The notes under the pieces: model-generated | Told to the model about the DNA's origin: nothing | The model's input: only the letters and a program-made list of their open reading frames with translations | Databases searched by the model: none | Made by a program: the position numbers and the translations under genes | Shown here: piece after piece, positions 53,775-62,455 of the stretch | Layout: each line of letters begins with the position of its first letter | Position numbering within the stretch: the first letter of the stretch is position 1 | Origin: Candidatus Bathyarchaeota archaeon | GTDB taxonomy: Archaea; Thermoproteota; Bathyarchaeia; Bathyarchaeales; Bathycorpusculaceae | Length of the DNA: 64,000 nt | Direction: 5' to 3' | NCBI GenBank assembly: GCA_022865885.1 | Contig: JALHSQ010000134.1 | Coordinates: 62,001-126,000 of the forward strand

Positions 53775-56054
53775 TTGCGGGTAAGGATCAACGTTACAGG
53801 CATAGTTCAAGGCGTAGGGTTCCGCCCATTCATCTATCGTATCGCCACAAGAAACGGTCTGAACGGTTACGTCAAGAATAGAGGCGATGCAGGAGTGGAA
53901 GTACTGCTGGAAGGTGGAAAATCAGCCATCCAGAGCTTCATCAAGGACTTGATGGAAAAGAAGCCTCCATTGGCACAGATACACGAGATCTCAAGAGCAG
54001 AGCTTGAAGGAAAAGAGGAATACGCGGAGTTCAGCATCCATGCAAGTTCAAATGAGAAGGAACTTTCAGGCTCAATTATCCCGCCAGACATCGCCATATG
54101 CAGCGACTGTTTGAAAGAACTCAGAGACCCGAAGGATCCTAGATATGAGTATTTTTTCATAACCTGTACAAACTGCGGCCCAAGATTCACGATTATTGAG
54201 AAGCTTCCATATGACCGTGAAAACACGACAATGCGCGAGTTTCCAATGTGCAGCTTCTGCCAAAGCGAGTATATAGATCCGTCGAACAGACGCTTTCATG
54301 CACAGACTCTGGCCTGCCCAAAATGTGGACCGCACGCGTATTTGACGACACAGGACGGTGAAGTAATAGAACACAATGACCCTATTCGTGAGGCAGGAAG
54401 ACTGCTTTCGAAAGGCTTTATCTTGGCCATCAAGGGGCATGGCGGTTTTCACATAGCAGCAACGGCAACCAAAGACAGACCCTTAGATAGGCTTAGGAAG
54501 ACTAAGCACAGAAGCCAGAAACCCTTCGCTGTCATGGCCCGAGACCTAAAAGCGATTAGAACCTTTGCCCATGTAAGCAGGAAGGAAGCAGAATTCCTGA
54601 CTTCCTACACGCGTCCGATAGTATTGTTGGACAAGAATGGCGACTACTACTTGTCGGATCTCATTGCACCCAACCTGCATAACGTAGGCGTCATGTTGCC
54701 TTACTCCGGTTTACATTGTATGCTATTTGACAAAGTGAGCGATCCCGTTTTCGTGATGACAAGTGCCAACCCGCCAAACCAGCCAATAATAAAAGACAAC
54801 GAAGAAGCTTTAAAAACACTGGGAGAAACTGTTGACTATTTTCTGTTCCACAACCGGCAAATAGCTCAAAGATGCGACGACTCGGTGCTCCGCACCCATG
54901 GAAATAATCTGTCCTTCATAAGACGTTCACGAGGCTACGTACCTGCACCTATAAGACTCAGAAAGAAATCGAAACAATGCGTAGTTGCTCTAGGCGGAGA
55001 GCTAAACAATACCGTATGCGTGCTTAACGAGAACAAAGCGTTCGTCTCCCAGCATCTAGGCGACGTGGAAAACGTCGAAACGAGAGAACTATTAGAAAAC
55101 ACGCTGAAGCACATGGTTAACCTGACCAACAGCAAAATCGAAGTAATCGTCTGCGACTTACACCCCAAATTTACTACGACAGCGATGGCCCGTGACTTGG
55201 CAAATGAAAACAAATGGAAACTGGTCCAAGTGCAACATCACTATGCGCACATCGCCTCCTTAATGGCTGAACACGATACGGATGAAATGGTCGGCGTGTG
55301 CTGCGATGGCTATGGATATGGTGCTAACGGCGAAGCGTGGGGCGGAGAAATCTTGCTGTGTAGTAGAGAAACCTTCGATTTCAAGCGCTTAGCACACTTG
55401 GAGGAGCAGCCTCTGATTGGCGGGGACCTAGCCACTCGCTTCCCTTTGAGGACAGCCGGCGGGATACTAGCTAAGAGAACTGATGTCAAAGACTGGCTTA
55501 TGCAGAACCAGCAGCATTTCCCGTATGGAAAGAAGGAGATTCAACTGATCATTGATCAGCTTGAGAAGGATCATAGCATAGTCAAGACGACGAGTTGTGG
55601 AAGGATCTTGGATGCGGTTTCAGCCATTCTAGGCGTATGTTATGAACGCACTTATGAGGGCGAACCAGCTATGAAGCTAGAGTCGGCTGCAGTGAATGGC
55701 AAAGACGTGTTGAAACTGGAACCTATAATAAGAAACAACACGTTGGATACGACGCAGATGCTCTACGAAATATATCAAAATAGGGAGAAGAATCGGACGG
55801 CAGATCTCGCTTTTTCTGCTCACATGTATTTAGCTAAAGGCTTGTCCATGTTAGCCATGGAGAAAGCGTCTGAGAAAGGTACTAAAGCGATTGGTTTTTC
55901 AGGCGGGGTCGCATGCAACAAGATACTTGCATTGAAAATGAGAATAGCCGTTGAAGCCGTAAAGTTTCCTTTCCTGGTCAATGAACAGGTTCCAGCGGGC
56001 GACGGAGGTGTATCCTTTGGTCAAGCAGCTGCCGCGGGTTTTTCCAAAATCTAA
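53775..56054 (+). CDS. hypF: carbamoyltransferase HypF
   Basis: Makes the thiocarboxamide precursor of the cyanide ligands of [NiFe]-hydrogenase, passing carbamoyl from carbamoyl phosphate to HypE. It has 759 residues: acylphosphatase domain with GIVQGVGFRPFIYRIA; zinc fingers CSDCLKEL-CTNCGPRF and CSFCQSEY-CPKCGPH; YrdC-like adenylate domain (from about 195); and Kae1-like domain with HHYAHIASLMAEH and EAWGGEILL. TTG 53775 is preceded by GAGGG at 9 bases. It heads hypF-hypC-hypD. Confidence 0.93.
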   Translation: MRVRINVTGIVQGVGFRPFIYRIATRNGLNGYVKNRGDAGVEVLLEGGKSAIQSFIKDLMEKKPPLAQIHEISRAELEGKEEYAEFSIHASSNEKELSGSIIPPDIAICSDCLKELRDPKDPRYEYFFITCTNCGPRFTIIEKLPYDRENTTMREFPMCSFCQSEYIDPSNRRFHAQTLACPKCGPHAYLTTQDGEVIEHNDPIREAGRLLSKGFILAIKGHGGFHIAATATKDRPLDRLRKTKHRSQKPFAVMARDLKAIRTFAHVSRKEAEFLTSYTRPIVLLDKNGDYYLSDLIAPNLHNVGVMLPYSGLHCMLFDKVSDPVFVMTSANPPNQPIIKDNEEALKTLGETVDYFLFHNRQIAQRCDDSVLRTHGNNLSFIRRSRGYVPAPIRLRKKSKQCVVALGGELNNTVCVLNENKAFVSQHLGDVENVETRELLENTLKHMVNLTNSKIEVIVCDLHPKFTTTAMARDLANENKWKLVQVQHHYAHIASLMAEHDTDEMVGVCCDGYGYGANGEAWGGEILLCSRETFDFKRLAHLEEQPLIGGDLATRFPLRTAGGILAKRTDVKDWLMQNQQHFPYGKKEIQLIIDQLEKDHSIVKTTSCGRILDAVSAILGVCYERTYEGEPAMKLESAAVNGKDVLKLEPIIRNNTLDTTQMLYEIYQNREKNRTADLAFSAHMYLAKGLSMLAMEKASEKGTKAIGFSGGVACNKILALKMRIAVEAVKFPFLVNEQVPAGDGGVSFGQAAAAGFSKI

Positions 56055-56101
56055 CCATAATTGATTTATCACCGCGCATTTTTGGTTACAGATTGATTGA
56101 G

Positions 56102-56365
56102 ATGTGTCTGGCAATTCCTGGTAAGATCGTGAGCATTGAAGGCGACATGGCGAAGGTGGATTTTGGTGAAGGTGTTCTTAGGGAGGTAAACGTGACGCTC
56201 GTGAATATTACGGTCGGTGACTATGTGCTTGTGCATGCTGGCTATGCCATTCAGGTTCTGGATGAGAAGGATGCTTTGGAAACATTGAGTCTCTGGAATC
56301 AAATTCTTGAAGCAGAAGCAAGGCCTGTCGGGAAGGCAAAAGGCAAGTTGGTTGGAGATGGCTAA
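56102..56365 (+). CDS. hypC: hydrogenase assembly chaperone HypC
   Basis: 87 residues. The essential N-terminal Met-Cys is found by starting at ATG 56102 (MCLAIPGKI); the frame is open from TTG 56093, but that would bury the cysteine. The rest, MAKVDFGEGVLREVNVTLV and VGDYVLVHAGYAIQVLDE, is classic HypC. It carries the Fe(CN)2CO unit with HypD. Its end overlaps hypD by eight bases. Confidence 0.93.
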   Translation: MCLAIPGKIVSIEGDMAKVDFGEGVLREVNVTLVNITVGDYVLVHAGYAIQVLDEKDALETLSLWNQILEAEARPVGKAKGKLVGDG

Positions 56366-57464
56366 TAAGCTGGGGTTCAGAGATCCGCACCTTGCGAAAA
56401 GGGTTGCAGAGAAAATTCAGGCGATTTCTGCAAAGAAGGGTGCAGTCAAAATCTGTCATGTTTGCGGTACTCACGAATGGACTATTACTCATTATGGTTT
56501 GAGGAGTCTACTGCCCGAAAACGTCGAGGTAATAGCAGGTCCTGGATGTCCAGTGTGTATAGTTCCAGCGTCCGAGATAGATGAAGCTGTGCAAATAGCC
56601 CTACGTGGGGTTGTTATCACATGCTTCGGCGATCTCCTCAGAGTTCCAGGTTCAGGGCGATCACTTCTGGACGCTAGGGCTCAAGGCGCAGACGTCCGCG
56701 TGGTTTATGGCGTCGGCGATGCGGTTCAGATGGCTCGTGGGGAACCTGATAAGGAGTTTGCCTTTTTCGCTGTCGGCTTTGAAACAACTTCACCCTCAAC
56801 GGTCGTCGAGATAACGAACAGACCTCCTAAGAACATGAGTTTTCTGATCTCTCATCGAGTAATTCCGCCAGCCATGGAGTTGCTTGTTGAAATGAAAGAC
56901 TTATGTCTAAATGGGTTTATAGCGCCCGGCCACGTGAGCACAATCATTGGCTTGAAACCATATGAGATGTTTCCAACGAATTATGGCATGCCGACAGTCG
57001 TAGCCGGTTTTGAGCCTTTAGATGTTTTGTTCGCGGTTTACATGATTATGAAGCAACTAGACAAGGGCAAGCCAGCCTTGGAAAACGAATATGTTCGCGC
57101 AGTTCAATGGAAAGGAAACATCAAAGCACAAAAACTCATGAAAAGAGTGTTCGAGACTGTTGACGGAAAATGGCGCGGACTCGGAAACATAGCCTCTTCG
57201 AAATTCAAGCTCAAAGAAGAATATGCTGTTCTTGATGCTCATCAGAGATACGGCGTGGAAGTCGATGATGGTGTCGACCTGCAACCAGGATGCAAATGCC
57301 ACCTTGTCGTTATCGGCAAGATAAGACCCACAGAATGCTCCCTGTTCATGAACGCTTGTACACCACAGAAACCTGTAGGCGCATGTATGGTGAGCAGTGA
57401 AGGAACATGCAGGATATGGGCAAGACAATCACGGGTCAATCAAGTCTTCAACAAAGCTTTTTAA
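56358..57464 (+). CDS. hypD: hydrogenase formation protein HypD
   Basis: Iron-sulfur scaffold on which the Fe(CN)2CO cofactor is assembled. It has 368 residues from ATG 56358; an upstream extension of the frame falls in hypC. Motifs: CHVCGTHEWTI, AGPGCPVCIVP, FFAVGFETTSP, PGHVSTIIG and the C-terminal GCKCH, CSLF and ACTPQKPVGACMVSSEG with its cluster cysteines. hypE is not found next to it and must lie elsewhere. Confidence 0.93.
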   Translation: MANKLGFRDPHLAKRVAEKIQAISAKKGAVKICHVCGTHEWTITHYGLRSLLPENVEVIAGPGCPVCIVPASEIDEAVQIALRGVVITCFGDLLRVPGSGRSLLDARAQGADVRVVYGVGDAVQMARGEPDKEFAFFAVGFETTSPSTVVEITNRPPKNMSFLISHRVIPPAMELLVEMKDLCLNGFIAPGHVSTIIGLKPYEMFPTNYGMPTVVAGFEPLDVLFAVYMIMKQLDKGKPALENEYVRAVQWKGNIKAQKLMKRVFETVDGKWRGLGNIASSKFKLKEEYAVLDAHQRYGVEVDDGVDLQPGCKCHLVVIGKIRPTECSLFMNACTPQKPVGACMVSSEGTCRIWARQSRVNQVFNKAF

Positions 57465-57465
57465 G
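57457..57465 (+). promoter_or_regulatory. TATA-type promoter inside the end of hypD
   Basis: CTTTTTAAG covers the hypD stop codon. The predicted start is at or next to ATG 57487, implying a leaderless message. Confidence 0.45.
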
Positions 57466-57486
57466 TTACTGAATAAATAACTCACC

Positions 57487-57663
57487 ATGAGAACTCGGAA
57501 GGTTGAAGGAGATTTGTCAGACAGATCATTTGAACAAGACTTGTCAGAGCTGCGAGAAAGAATCGTTAGGTTGGAAGTTCAGTTAGCTGAGGTTATCAAG
57601 AAAGTAGACGGACTTAGCAGTTACACACGCCAGCTTTTCGACTACCTCAACAGACCACGATGA
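57487..57663 (+). CDS. 58-residue coiled-coil protein
   Basis: A short gene just after hypD. The product is acidic and basic in alternation and carries a heptad helix LSELRERIVRLEVQLAEVIK with a second helix ending LFDYLNRPR. That suggests a small dimeric coiled-coil protein. Function unknown. The TATA element at 57457-57465 fits a leaderless start exactly at ATG 57487, which supports the call. Confidence 0.62.
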   Translation: MRTRKVEGDLSDRSFEQDLSELRERIVRLEVQLAEVIKKVDGLSSYTRQLFDYLNRPR

Positions 57664-57775
57664 CATCCTGACTTCTAGCCAAGTGTCTCTCCTAGCGAGC
57701 GCCTACTTTTTTCATAACTCCGTTTTCCGAAGGACTCTTGCTTTCGAAGAAAATTCTTTCTACAAAAAAAGGAGT

Positions 57776-58126
57776 TTATGGCGGAGGCGGTGGAGCCGCC
57801 GATCTAGTGGTAGTGCTGGGTTTCCAGACCATTGCTAATATTCCTCCAATAAGCGCGAATATATTCAGGCCTGAGATTATTGACAATATCAGAATGACGA
57901 TTCCCCAAGTATGTGTTGAAGCCGGATTGTTGTACAACATGATAGCTCCTAGTAGTATTATTATCCCAAGTATTATCCAGTAAGCTCCGAATACTAAGCC
58001 AAGGGCTTCAAGACCAATGAACGCGAATATTGCTCCGGTTACTCCTGCGATCGCGATGCCAAGGAGAAGCTCAAGTATTCCCCCAACCAAGGACAAAGCA
58101 AATGCTGCTGTGGGTTTTTCTTCCAT
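57776..58126 (-). CDS. small four-helix membrane protein with polyproline tail
   Basis: About 116 residues from ATG 58126; a GTG at 58135 is the outer option. Hydrophobic helices: ALSLVGGILELLLGIAIAG, IFAFIGLEALGLVFGAYWII, a third IILLGAIMLY, and a fourth starting IVILILSIISGLNIFALIGG. It ends KPSTTTRSAAPPPPP. The layout resembles short DUF4064/DUF6114-like membrane proteins, by look only. The terminal prolines repeat the theme at 38119 and 41222. Confidence 0.68.
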   Translation of the reverse strand: MEEKPTAAFALSLVGGILELLLGIAIAGVTGAIFAFIGLEALGLVFGAYWIILGIIILLGAIMLYNNPASTHTWGIVILILSIISGLNIFALIGGILAMVWKPSTTTRSAAPPPPP

Positions 58127-58582
58127 TCTTTTCACCGTTAGAAGCCTATTGAAATCAAGTCGTTAATATAACTTTTTATCAATAATGTCTTTCTAAGGAA
58201 ATTCCGGCAACTGAGCAAAGTGCCCTTGCTTGTGTTTGTCAAACCAGAGGCCAACTGCGACGTCTTCTGTCTCCATGTAGTCTATAGACTGCAACTAGCA
58301 TACTCCTTGGACAGAATTGTTGAGCCTTCCGCAATTTATTATTCTTCGTCGAGTTGCTCTCTTCATGACTTCAACCTAAACTCGCTCATCGTATCACCGA
58401 TGGTTCCTTTTGGCTCTTTTCTTCGGCGTTTCAGGATTCTCACTTGCAAGTAATGGAACTGTGTGCAAGGCAAACGGGATTGCTAGGGAAATTTCGGAAT
58501 GGTTTGAAAAGCATTTGCGTTGACGGAAAGCCATATAAATCACCATACTGCTGTTGATTTGCACAGTTGGAGAGAGTACAAA
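58127..58582. other. intergenic stretch before the ribosomal cluster
   Basis: About 450 bases without a convincing gene. A 34-codon frame at 58452-58556 looks accidental. The TATA element at 58533 drives the ribosomal genes. S19, L2 and earlier genes of the usual cluster are not here. Confidence 0.6.
58533..58541 (+). promoter_or_regulatory. TATA-type promoter of the ribosomal cluster
   Basis: CATATAAAT predicts a start near 58562, about 20 bases before GTG 58583. It makes L22 the first gene of the transcript. Confidence 0.55.
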
Positions 58583-59071
58583 GTGCCAAAATGGGGATAC
58601 TCAATAACAGACGAGGAATTGGACCCTGAGAAAACCGTGAAAGCAAGTGCACGGGAGATTAGAGTATCCCATAAAGCAGCACGAGAAGTGTGCCGAACAA
58701 TCAAAGGAATGATGCTTATCAAAGCAAAACGCTACCTCAAAGATGTCATTGCCAAAAAGAAACCGGTTCCCTACATGAGATATATAAAGAAACTCGGACA
58801 CCGCCACGGACTAGAAAAAGCTTTTGTCGGCCGATACCCGGTAAAAACAGCGAAACACGTGCTTAAACTGCTTGAAAATGCGGAGGCTAACGCCGAAAAT
58901 AAAGGCCTCGACACTGATAGACTTCGCATCATTCACGCTTGCATGTCTCAAGGAATGAAAATGAAACGATCTATGCCGAGAGCTCAGGGTCGTGCAACAC
59001 CAAAAATCGAAATCCTCTGTCATCTGGAAGTGGTCCTAGAAGAGAAGCGGGAAACAGGAGGAGAAGCATAG
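58583..59071 (+). CDS. rpl22: 50S ribosomal protein L22 (uL22)
   Basis: 162 residues from GTG 58583, giving PKWGYSI as in archaeal L22; the longer frame from 58520 precedes the predicted transcription start. It keeps ASAREIRVSHKAAREVCR, MRYIKKLGHRHGLEK and the loop RIIHACMSQGMKMKRSMPRA with the RGRAT-like RAQGRATP. Lines the exit tunnel. Its stop overlaps the S3 start by one base. Confidence 0.93.
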   Translation: MPKWGYSITDEELDPEKTVKASAREIRVSHKAAREVCRTIKGMMLIKAKRYLKDVIAKKKPVPYMRYIKKLGHRHGLEKAFVGRYPVKTAKHVLKLLENAEANAENKGLDTDRLRIIHACMSQGMKMKRSMPRAQGRATPKIEILCHLEVVLEEKRETGGEA

Positions 59072-59769
59072 TGGCCATAGTCAAGCATTTCATAACAGAC
59101 TCGATAAAAAGAACGGAAATCGACGAGTTTCTCCAGAGAAAAATCGAAAGGGCCGGCTATGGCGGCGTAACAATATCAAAGACCCCGTTGGGCACACACA
59201 TTGTAATTTACGCTATGCGCCCGGGCTTGGTTATTGGGCGTGGCGGGGAAACGATAAAAGAATTGGCAAGTATTTTGGAGGAGAAATTCCAAGTTTCAAA
59301 CCCGCAGATCTCTGTTTCTGAAATAGAGATTCCTGAATTGAACGCTTATGTCGTCGCTACAAAACTTGCAGCAGCCCTTCAAAGAGGTGTTCATTTCAGG
59401 CGCGCTGGTTTCTGGGCTTTGAATCAAGTTATGGAAGCCGGGGCTTTAGGTGTCGAGATCATAATAAGCGGCAAACTGAGAACGGAAAGAGCAAGATATG
59501 AGAAATTTAAGGTGGGCTATTTGCCGAAATGCGGCGAACCTCCATTGAAATATTCAAGGAAGGCTGAAGTTCACTGTCAAATGAAACCAGGCATGTTTGG
59601 CATCAGAGTTAGAATAATGCCGCCGGATGCAATCTTTCCAGATAAGATAAAGATAGCGGAGTCGTTCCCGACTGAAGAGGGAGAAGCAGAAGAAAAAACG
59701 GAAACGCCACAAGAAGAAGGGAAGATTGAAGAGACAAGCAGTGCCAAAGAAGAGGAGGCACAGGAATAG
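59071..59769 (+). CDS. rps3: 30S ribosomal protein S3 (uS3)
   Basis: 232 residues from GTG 59071, with AGGAGGAG about 7 bases upstream; the upstream frame (58939) is L22 shadow. The KH domain has RPGLVIGRGGETIKELA. The C-terminal 35 residues are very acidic (EEGEAEEKTETPQEEG and onward), a common archaeal extension. It binds mRNA at the entry site. Confidence 0.93.
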   Translation: MAIVKHFITDSIKRTEIDEFLQRKIERAGYGGVTISKTPLGTHIVIYAMRPGLVIGRGGETIKELASILEEKFQVSNPQISVSEIEIPELNAYVVATKLAAALQRGVHFRRAGFWALNQVMEAGALGVEIIISGKLRTERARYEKFKVGYLPKCGEPPLKYSRKAEVHCQMKPGMFGIRVRIMPPDAIFPDKIKIAESFPTEEGEAEEKTETPQEEGKIEETSSAKEEEAQE

Positions 59770-60021
59770 ATGCCGATAATGCGACTTGAAGAGATACGAA
59801 ACATGTCTTCTGAGGAGCGAACAAAGAAGCTTGGCGAACTCCGGACTGAGCTTCTCAGGTTAAGAACTATGGTTAGGGCAGGCGGCACTGTCGAAAACCC
59901 AGCCAGAATGAAAGAGTTGCGCAAAACAATCGCACGAGCATTGACTATTGAGAGCGAGCAAGAACTTGGACTTGGCAAGACAAAGACTAAAGAAAAGAAA
60001 AAGGAGAAGAAAAAGAAGTGA
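59770..60021 (+). CDS. rpl29: 50S ribosomal protein L29 (uL29)
   Basis: 83 residues. The two-helix core has MRLEEIRNMSSEERTKKL and ELRTELLRLR, then NPARMKELRKTIARALTI. It ends with a lysine-rich tail KEKKKEKKKK. The start directly follows the S3 stop, and the end overlaps rnp1 by four bases. Confidence 0.92.
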   Translation: MPIMRLEEIRNMSSEERTKKLGELRTELLRLRTMVRAGGTVENPARMKELRKTIARALTIESEQELGLGKTKTKEKKKEKKKK

Positions 60022-60299
60022 AAGTGACGCCTGAAGTGATTCGCCAAGAATTCATTGGAACCGAAGCTAAAGTTGCCACAAGTACGCACGAAGACTACAC
60101 TAAGCTCTCAGGCAAGGTGGTAGATGAAACGCGAAACACGCTTACACTCTTGAACCAAGGTAAAAAAAGAGTCATCACGAAGAACTCTGTGTTTCTGCAT
60201 TTCACGATCCCCGGTGGCGCTGTAGTCGAGATTGACGGCAAGCTTCTTGTGGGAAGACCAGAAGATCGGCTTAAGAAAAGCCTCAGGAGACTATGGTGA
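60018..60299 (+). CDS. rnp1: RNase P protein component 1 (Rpp29)
   Basis: 93 residues, an Sm-like fold with VTPEVIRQEFIGTEAKV, SGKVVDETRNTLTL and VITKNSVFLHFTIPGG. It is a subunit of archaeal RNase P, which matures tRNA 5' ends. It lies between L29 and S17 in many archaea, as here. GTG start at 60018 is coupled to the L29 stop (GTGA). Confidence 0.92.
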   Translation: MKVTPEVIRQEFIGTEAKVATSTHEDYTKLSGKVVDETRNTLTLLNQGKKRVITKNSVFLHFTIPGGAVVEIDGKLLVGRPEDRLKKSLRRLW

Positions 60300-60616
60300 T
60301 GTCTCTTATCTTCAAGAAGCCCAAAAAGAGTTGCGCCGACAGGAACTGTCCGTTCCATGGAGCGCTTCCAGTAAGAGGTCGCGTGCTAGAAGGTGTTGTC
60401 GTCACTTCGAAAATGGACAAGACAATAGTAGTTGAACGAGACTATCTTCAATATATTTCGAAATTCATGAAATACGAGAGAAGACACAGTCGTATTCCTT
60501 CTCATAACCCACCATGCGTAGACGCGAGAGAGGGAGATCATGTGACAATAGCTGAGTGTCGTCCCATAAGCAAAACTGTGTCATTTGTCGTTGTAGAGAA
60601 GCTAGGAGAGAAGTGA
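60299..60616 (+). CDS. rps17: 30S ribosomal protein S17 (uS17)
   Basis: 105 residues from ATG 60299 (107 from ATG 60293, the other option, which overlaps rnp1 more). An archaeal-type CADRNCPFHG segment near the N-terminus is followed by GVVVTSKMDKTIVVERDYL and VDAREGDHVTIAECRPISK. It binds helix 7 and 11 of 16S rRNA. Confidence 0.92.
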   Translation: MSLIFKKPKKSCADRNCPFHGALPVRGRVLEGVVVTSKMDKTIVVERDYLQYISKFMKYERRHSRIPSHNPPCVDAREGDHVTIAECRPISKTVSFVVVEKLGEK

Positions 60617-60617
60617 G

Positions 60618-61058
60618 ATGGCGGCAAGGGCGAAACAGAGAGCTGGGTCTGTAAAGGGAATGGCTGGGCTAGGGCTGAAAGTTGCAAGAGGGTTGCAGCC
60701 GCTTTCATTGCTTAAATGTGCCGACAATACTGGAGCCAGGACGCTTCGGCTAGTTCAAGTCGTGGGATACAAGGGAAGACTGAGACGTTACCCAAAAGGA
60801 GGAGTAGGTGACAAAATAACGATTTCCGTTAGGCAAGGAACACCAGACATGAGAAAGAAGATCTTCCAAGGAGTAATTGTTAGACAGAGAAGACCATTCA
60901 GAAGAATCGACGGTGTCTGGGTCCAATTTGAAGACAATGCGGCAGTGATAATCACTCCTGAGGGAGAAATGAAAGGCTCAGAAATCCGCGGGCCAGTAGC
61001 GAAAGAAGCTGCAGAAAGATGGCCAAGAATAGCAAGTGCCGCCAGCATAATAGTTTGA
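60618..61058 (+). CDS. rpl14: 50S ribosomal protein L14 (uL14)
   Basis: 146 residues with CADNTGARTLRLVQVVGYK, GDKITISVRQGTPDMRKK and FEDNAAVIITPEGEMKGSEI, ending in archaeal RWPRIASAASIIV. The 25-residue N-terminal extension before LKVARGLQPLSL is typical of archaea. It contacts the factor-binding side of the large subunit. Confidence 0.94.
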   Translation: MAARAKQRAGSVKGMAGLGLKVARGLQPLSLLKCADNTGARTLRLVQVVGYKGRLRRYPKGGVGDKITISVRQGTPDMRKKIFQGVIVRQRRPFRRIDGVWVQFEDNAAVIITPEGEMKGSEIRGPVAKEAAERWPRIASAASIIV

Positions 61059-61072
61059 TCGAGGAATGAAGA

Positions 61073-61693
61073 ATGCAAAAACTAAAGCCAGTAACAAAAC
61101 CGACAAAGCAGAGAAAAATGCTTTATCAAGCACCTGCTCACATACGCCACAAACTCTTTTCTGCGATTCTGTCGCCGAAGCTCAGAACCTCTTATGGTGT
61201 GAAGAACCTTCCAGTGAGAAGCGGTGACACTGTACGCGTCATGAGGGGCGATCACAAAGGATTAGAAGGGAAAATAACGCGAGTTGATAGTCGAAAATAC
61301 CGACTTTTTATTGAAGGGTTAACAAGGGAGAAAGTTGACGGAACAGCCATATCTGTCCCAGTTCATCCTTCTAAAGTCATGATCATAAACCTGAATCTTG
61401 ACGATAAATGGCGTAAGAAAGTGTTGGAAAGGAAAAGAGGGATTCCCAAGAAAGCGGAACGCGTGGTCAGGAAACCTGAGAGAAGGCTTGCTGAAGCCGA
61501 AGCTGCTGAAGAAGCGAAAGCAGAGGAGAAACCGAAGGACAAGAAACCACGAAAGAGAAAGAGGAAGATAGCTAAGAAACCTGTGGCGGAGAAAGCTGAA
61601 AGAGAAGCACCTGAGACTGGAGAAGAGACGCTGAAAGCAAAGACGACGAGGAAAAGGCGGAAGACAACAAGGAAAACTGAAGGAGGAGCATGA
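61073..61693 (+). CDS. rpl24: 50S ribosomal protein L24 (uL24) with long charged tail
   Basis: 206 residues, well above the usual 120-150. The KOW domain has VRSGDTVRVMRGDHKGLEG and the N-terminal ARCHAEAL part TKQRKMLYQAPAHIRHKL. After residue 120 there are about 85 residues of Lys/Arg/Glu/Ala repeats (for example RKRKRKIAKK and TTRKRRKTTRK). The tail is low complexity and probably disordered, possibly binding rRNA. Overlaps S4e by four bases. Confidence 0.92.
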   Translation: MQKLKPVTKPTKQRKMLYQAPAHIRHKLFSAILSPKLRTSYGVKNLPVRSGDTVRVMRGDHKGLEGKITRVDSRKYRLFIEGLTREKVDGTAISVPVHPSKVMIINLNLDDKWRKKVLERKRGIPKKAERVVRKPERRLAEAEAAEEAKAEEKPKDKKPRKRKRKIAKKPVAEKAEREAPETGEETLKAKTTRKRRKTTRKTEGGA

Positions 61694-62454
61694 GCTTGGG
61701 CACAAAAGGGGCGTCTACATGTCTAAAGCGCAAACCCGCGCCGAGATTCTGGCCAATTCATAGAAAGGAAGTCACTTGGGTTGTGAAACCCTCCTCTGGC
61801 CCGCATGACAGTGAGAATTGCCTGCCTCTGGCTGTAATCCTGCGAGACATTCTGGGTTTTGCCAGGACAAGGAAGGAGGCTAAGACGATAGTTTCGCAAG
61901 GAAAGATCCACGTTGACGGACGCATTAGACGCGAAGATGATTTTCCGGTAGGATTGCTGGATGTCGTCTCTATACAAGACGTAGAAAAGAGTTTCCGTGT
62001 ATTACCCTCTGCGAATGGTTTGGTTCTCAAACTGATTGATAAAGAAGAAGCGAAATTCAAGCTCTGTAGAATCGAGAATAAGAGTACTCTGAGGAACGGC
62101 AATATACAACTCAGCCTTCACGATGGCTCAAACATATTTGTGAAGATCGCTGATCCGAAGAGTCCACTAGAAGACGTTTATGAAACGTTGGACACGCTGA
62201 AAATAAGCCTACCCGAGAAACAGATCATTGAATGTGCGAAAATGAAAGAAAAAGGCTACGCAATGATAACTGGCGGAAAGAACATTGGCAAGCACGGCAA
62301 GATAGTTGAAATAGAGAAGGCGGAAGGAAAGAAACGTAGAAGCTCTCTTGTGACCATCGAAGATGAGAAAGGCAATCGATACCAGACGATTCTGAGCTTT
62401 GTGATTTCTGTGGGCGAAACGCAGCCACTTATATCATTGCCGGAGGTTGTCTAA
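61690..62454 (+). CDS. rps4e: 30S ribosomal protein S4e
   Basis: 254 residues, an archaeal and eukaryotic protein. It begins LKRKPAPRFWPIHRKEVTW, has an S4 RNA-binding region (KTIVSQGKIHVDGRIRRED) and a C-terminal KOW segment GKNIGKHGKIVEIE. ATG 61690 overlaps the L24 stop. A key sign that the window is archaeal. Confidence 0.94.
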   Translation: MSLGTKGASTCLKRKPAPRFWPIHRKEVTWVVKPSSGPHDSENCLPLAVILRDILGFARTRKEAKTIVSQGKIHVDGRIRREDDFPVGLLDVVSIQDVEKSFRVLPSANGLVLKLIDKEEAKFKLCRIENKSTLRNGNIQLSLHDGSNIFVKIADPKSPLEDVYETLDTLKISLPEKQIIECAKMKEKGYAMITGGKNIGKHGKIVEIEKAEGKKRRSSLVTIEDEKGNRYQTILSFVISVGETQPLISLPEVV

Positions 62455-62455
62455 C

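Noticed and set aside
56093-56101. TTG start for hypC giving a three-residue extension
   Set aside because: HypC needs Met1-Cys2, present only from ATG 56102.
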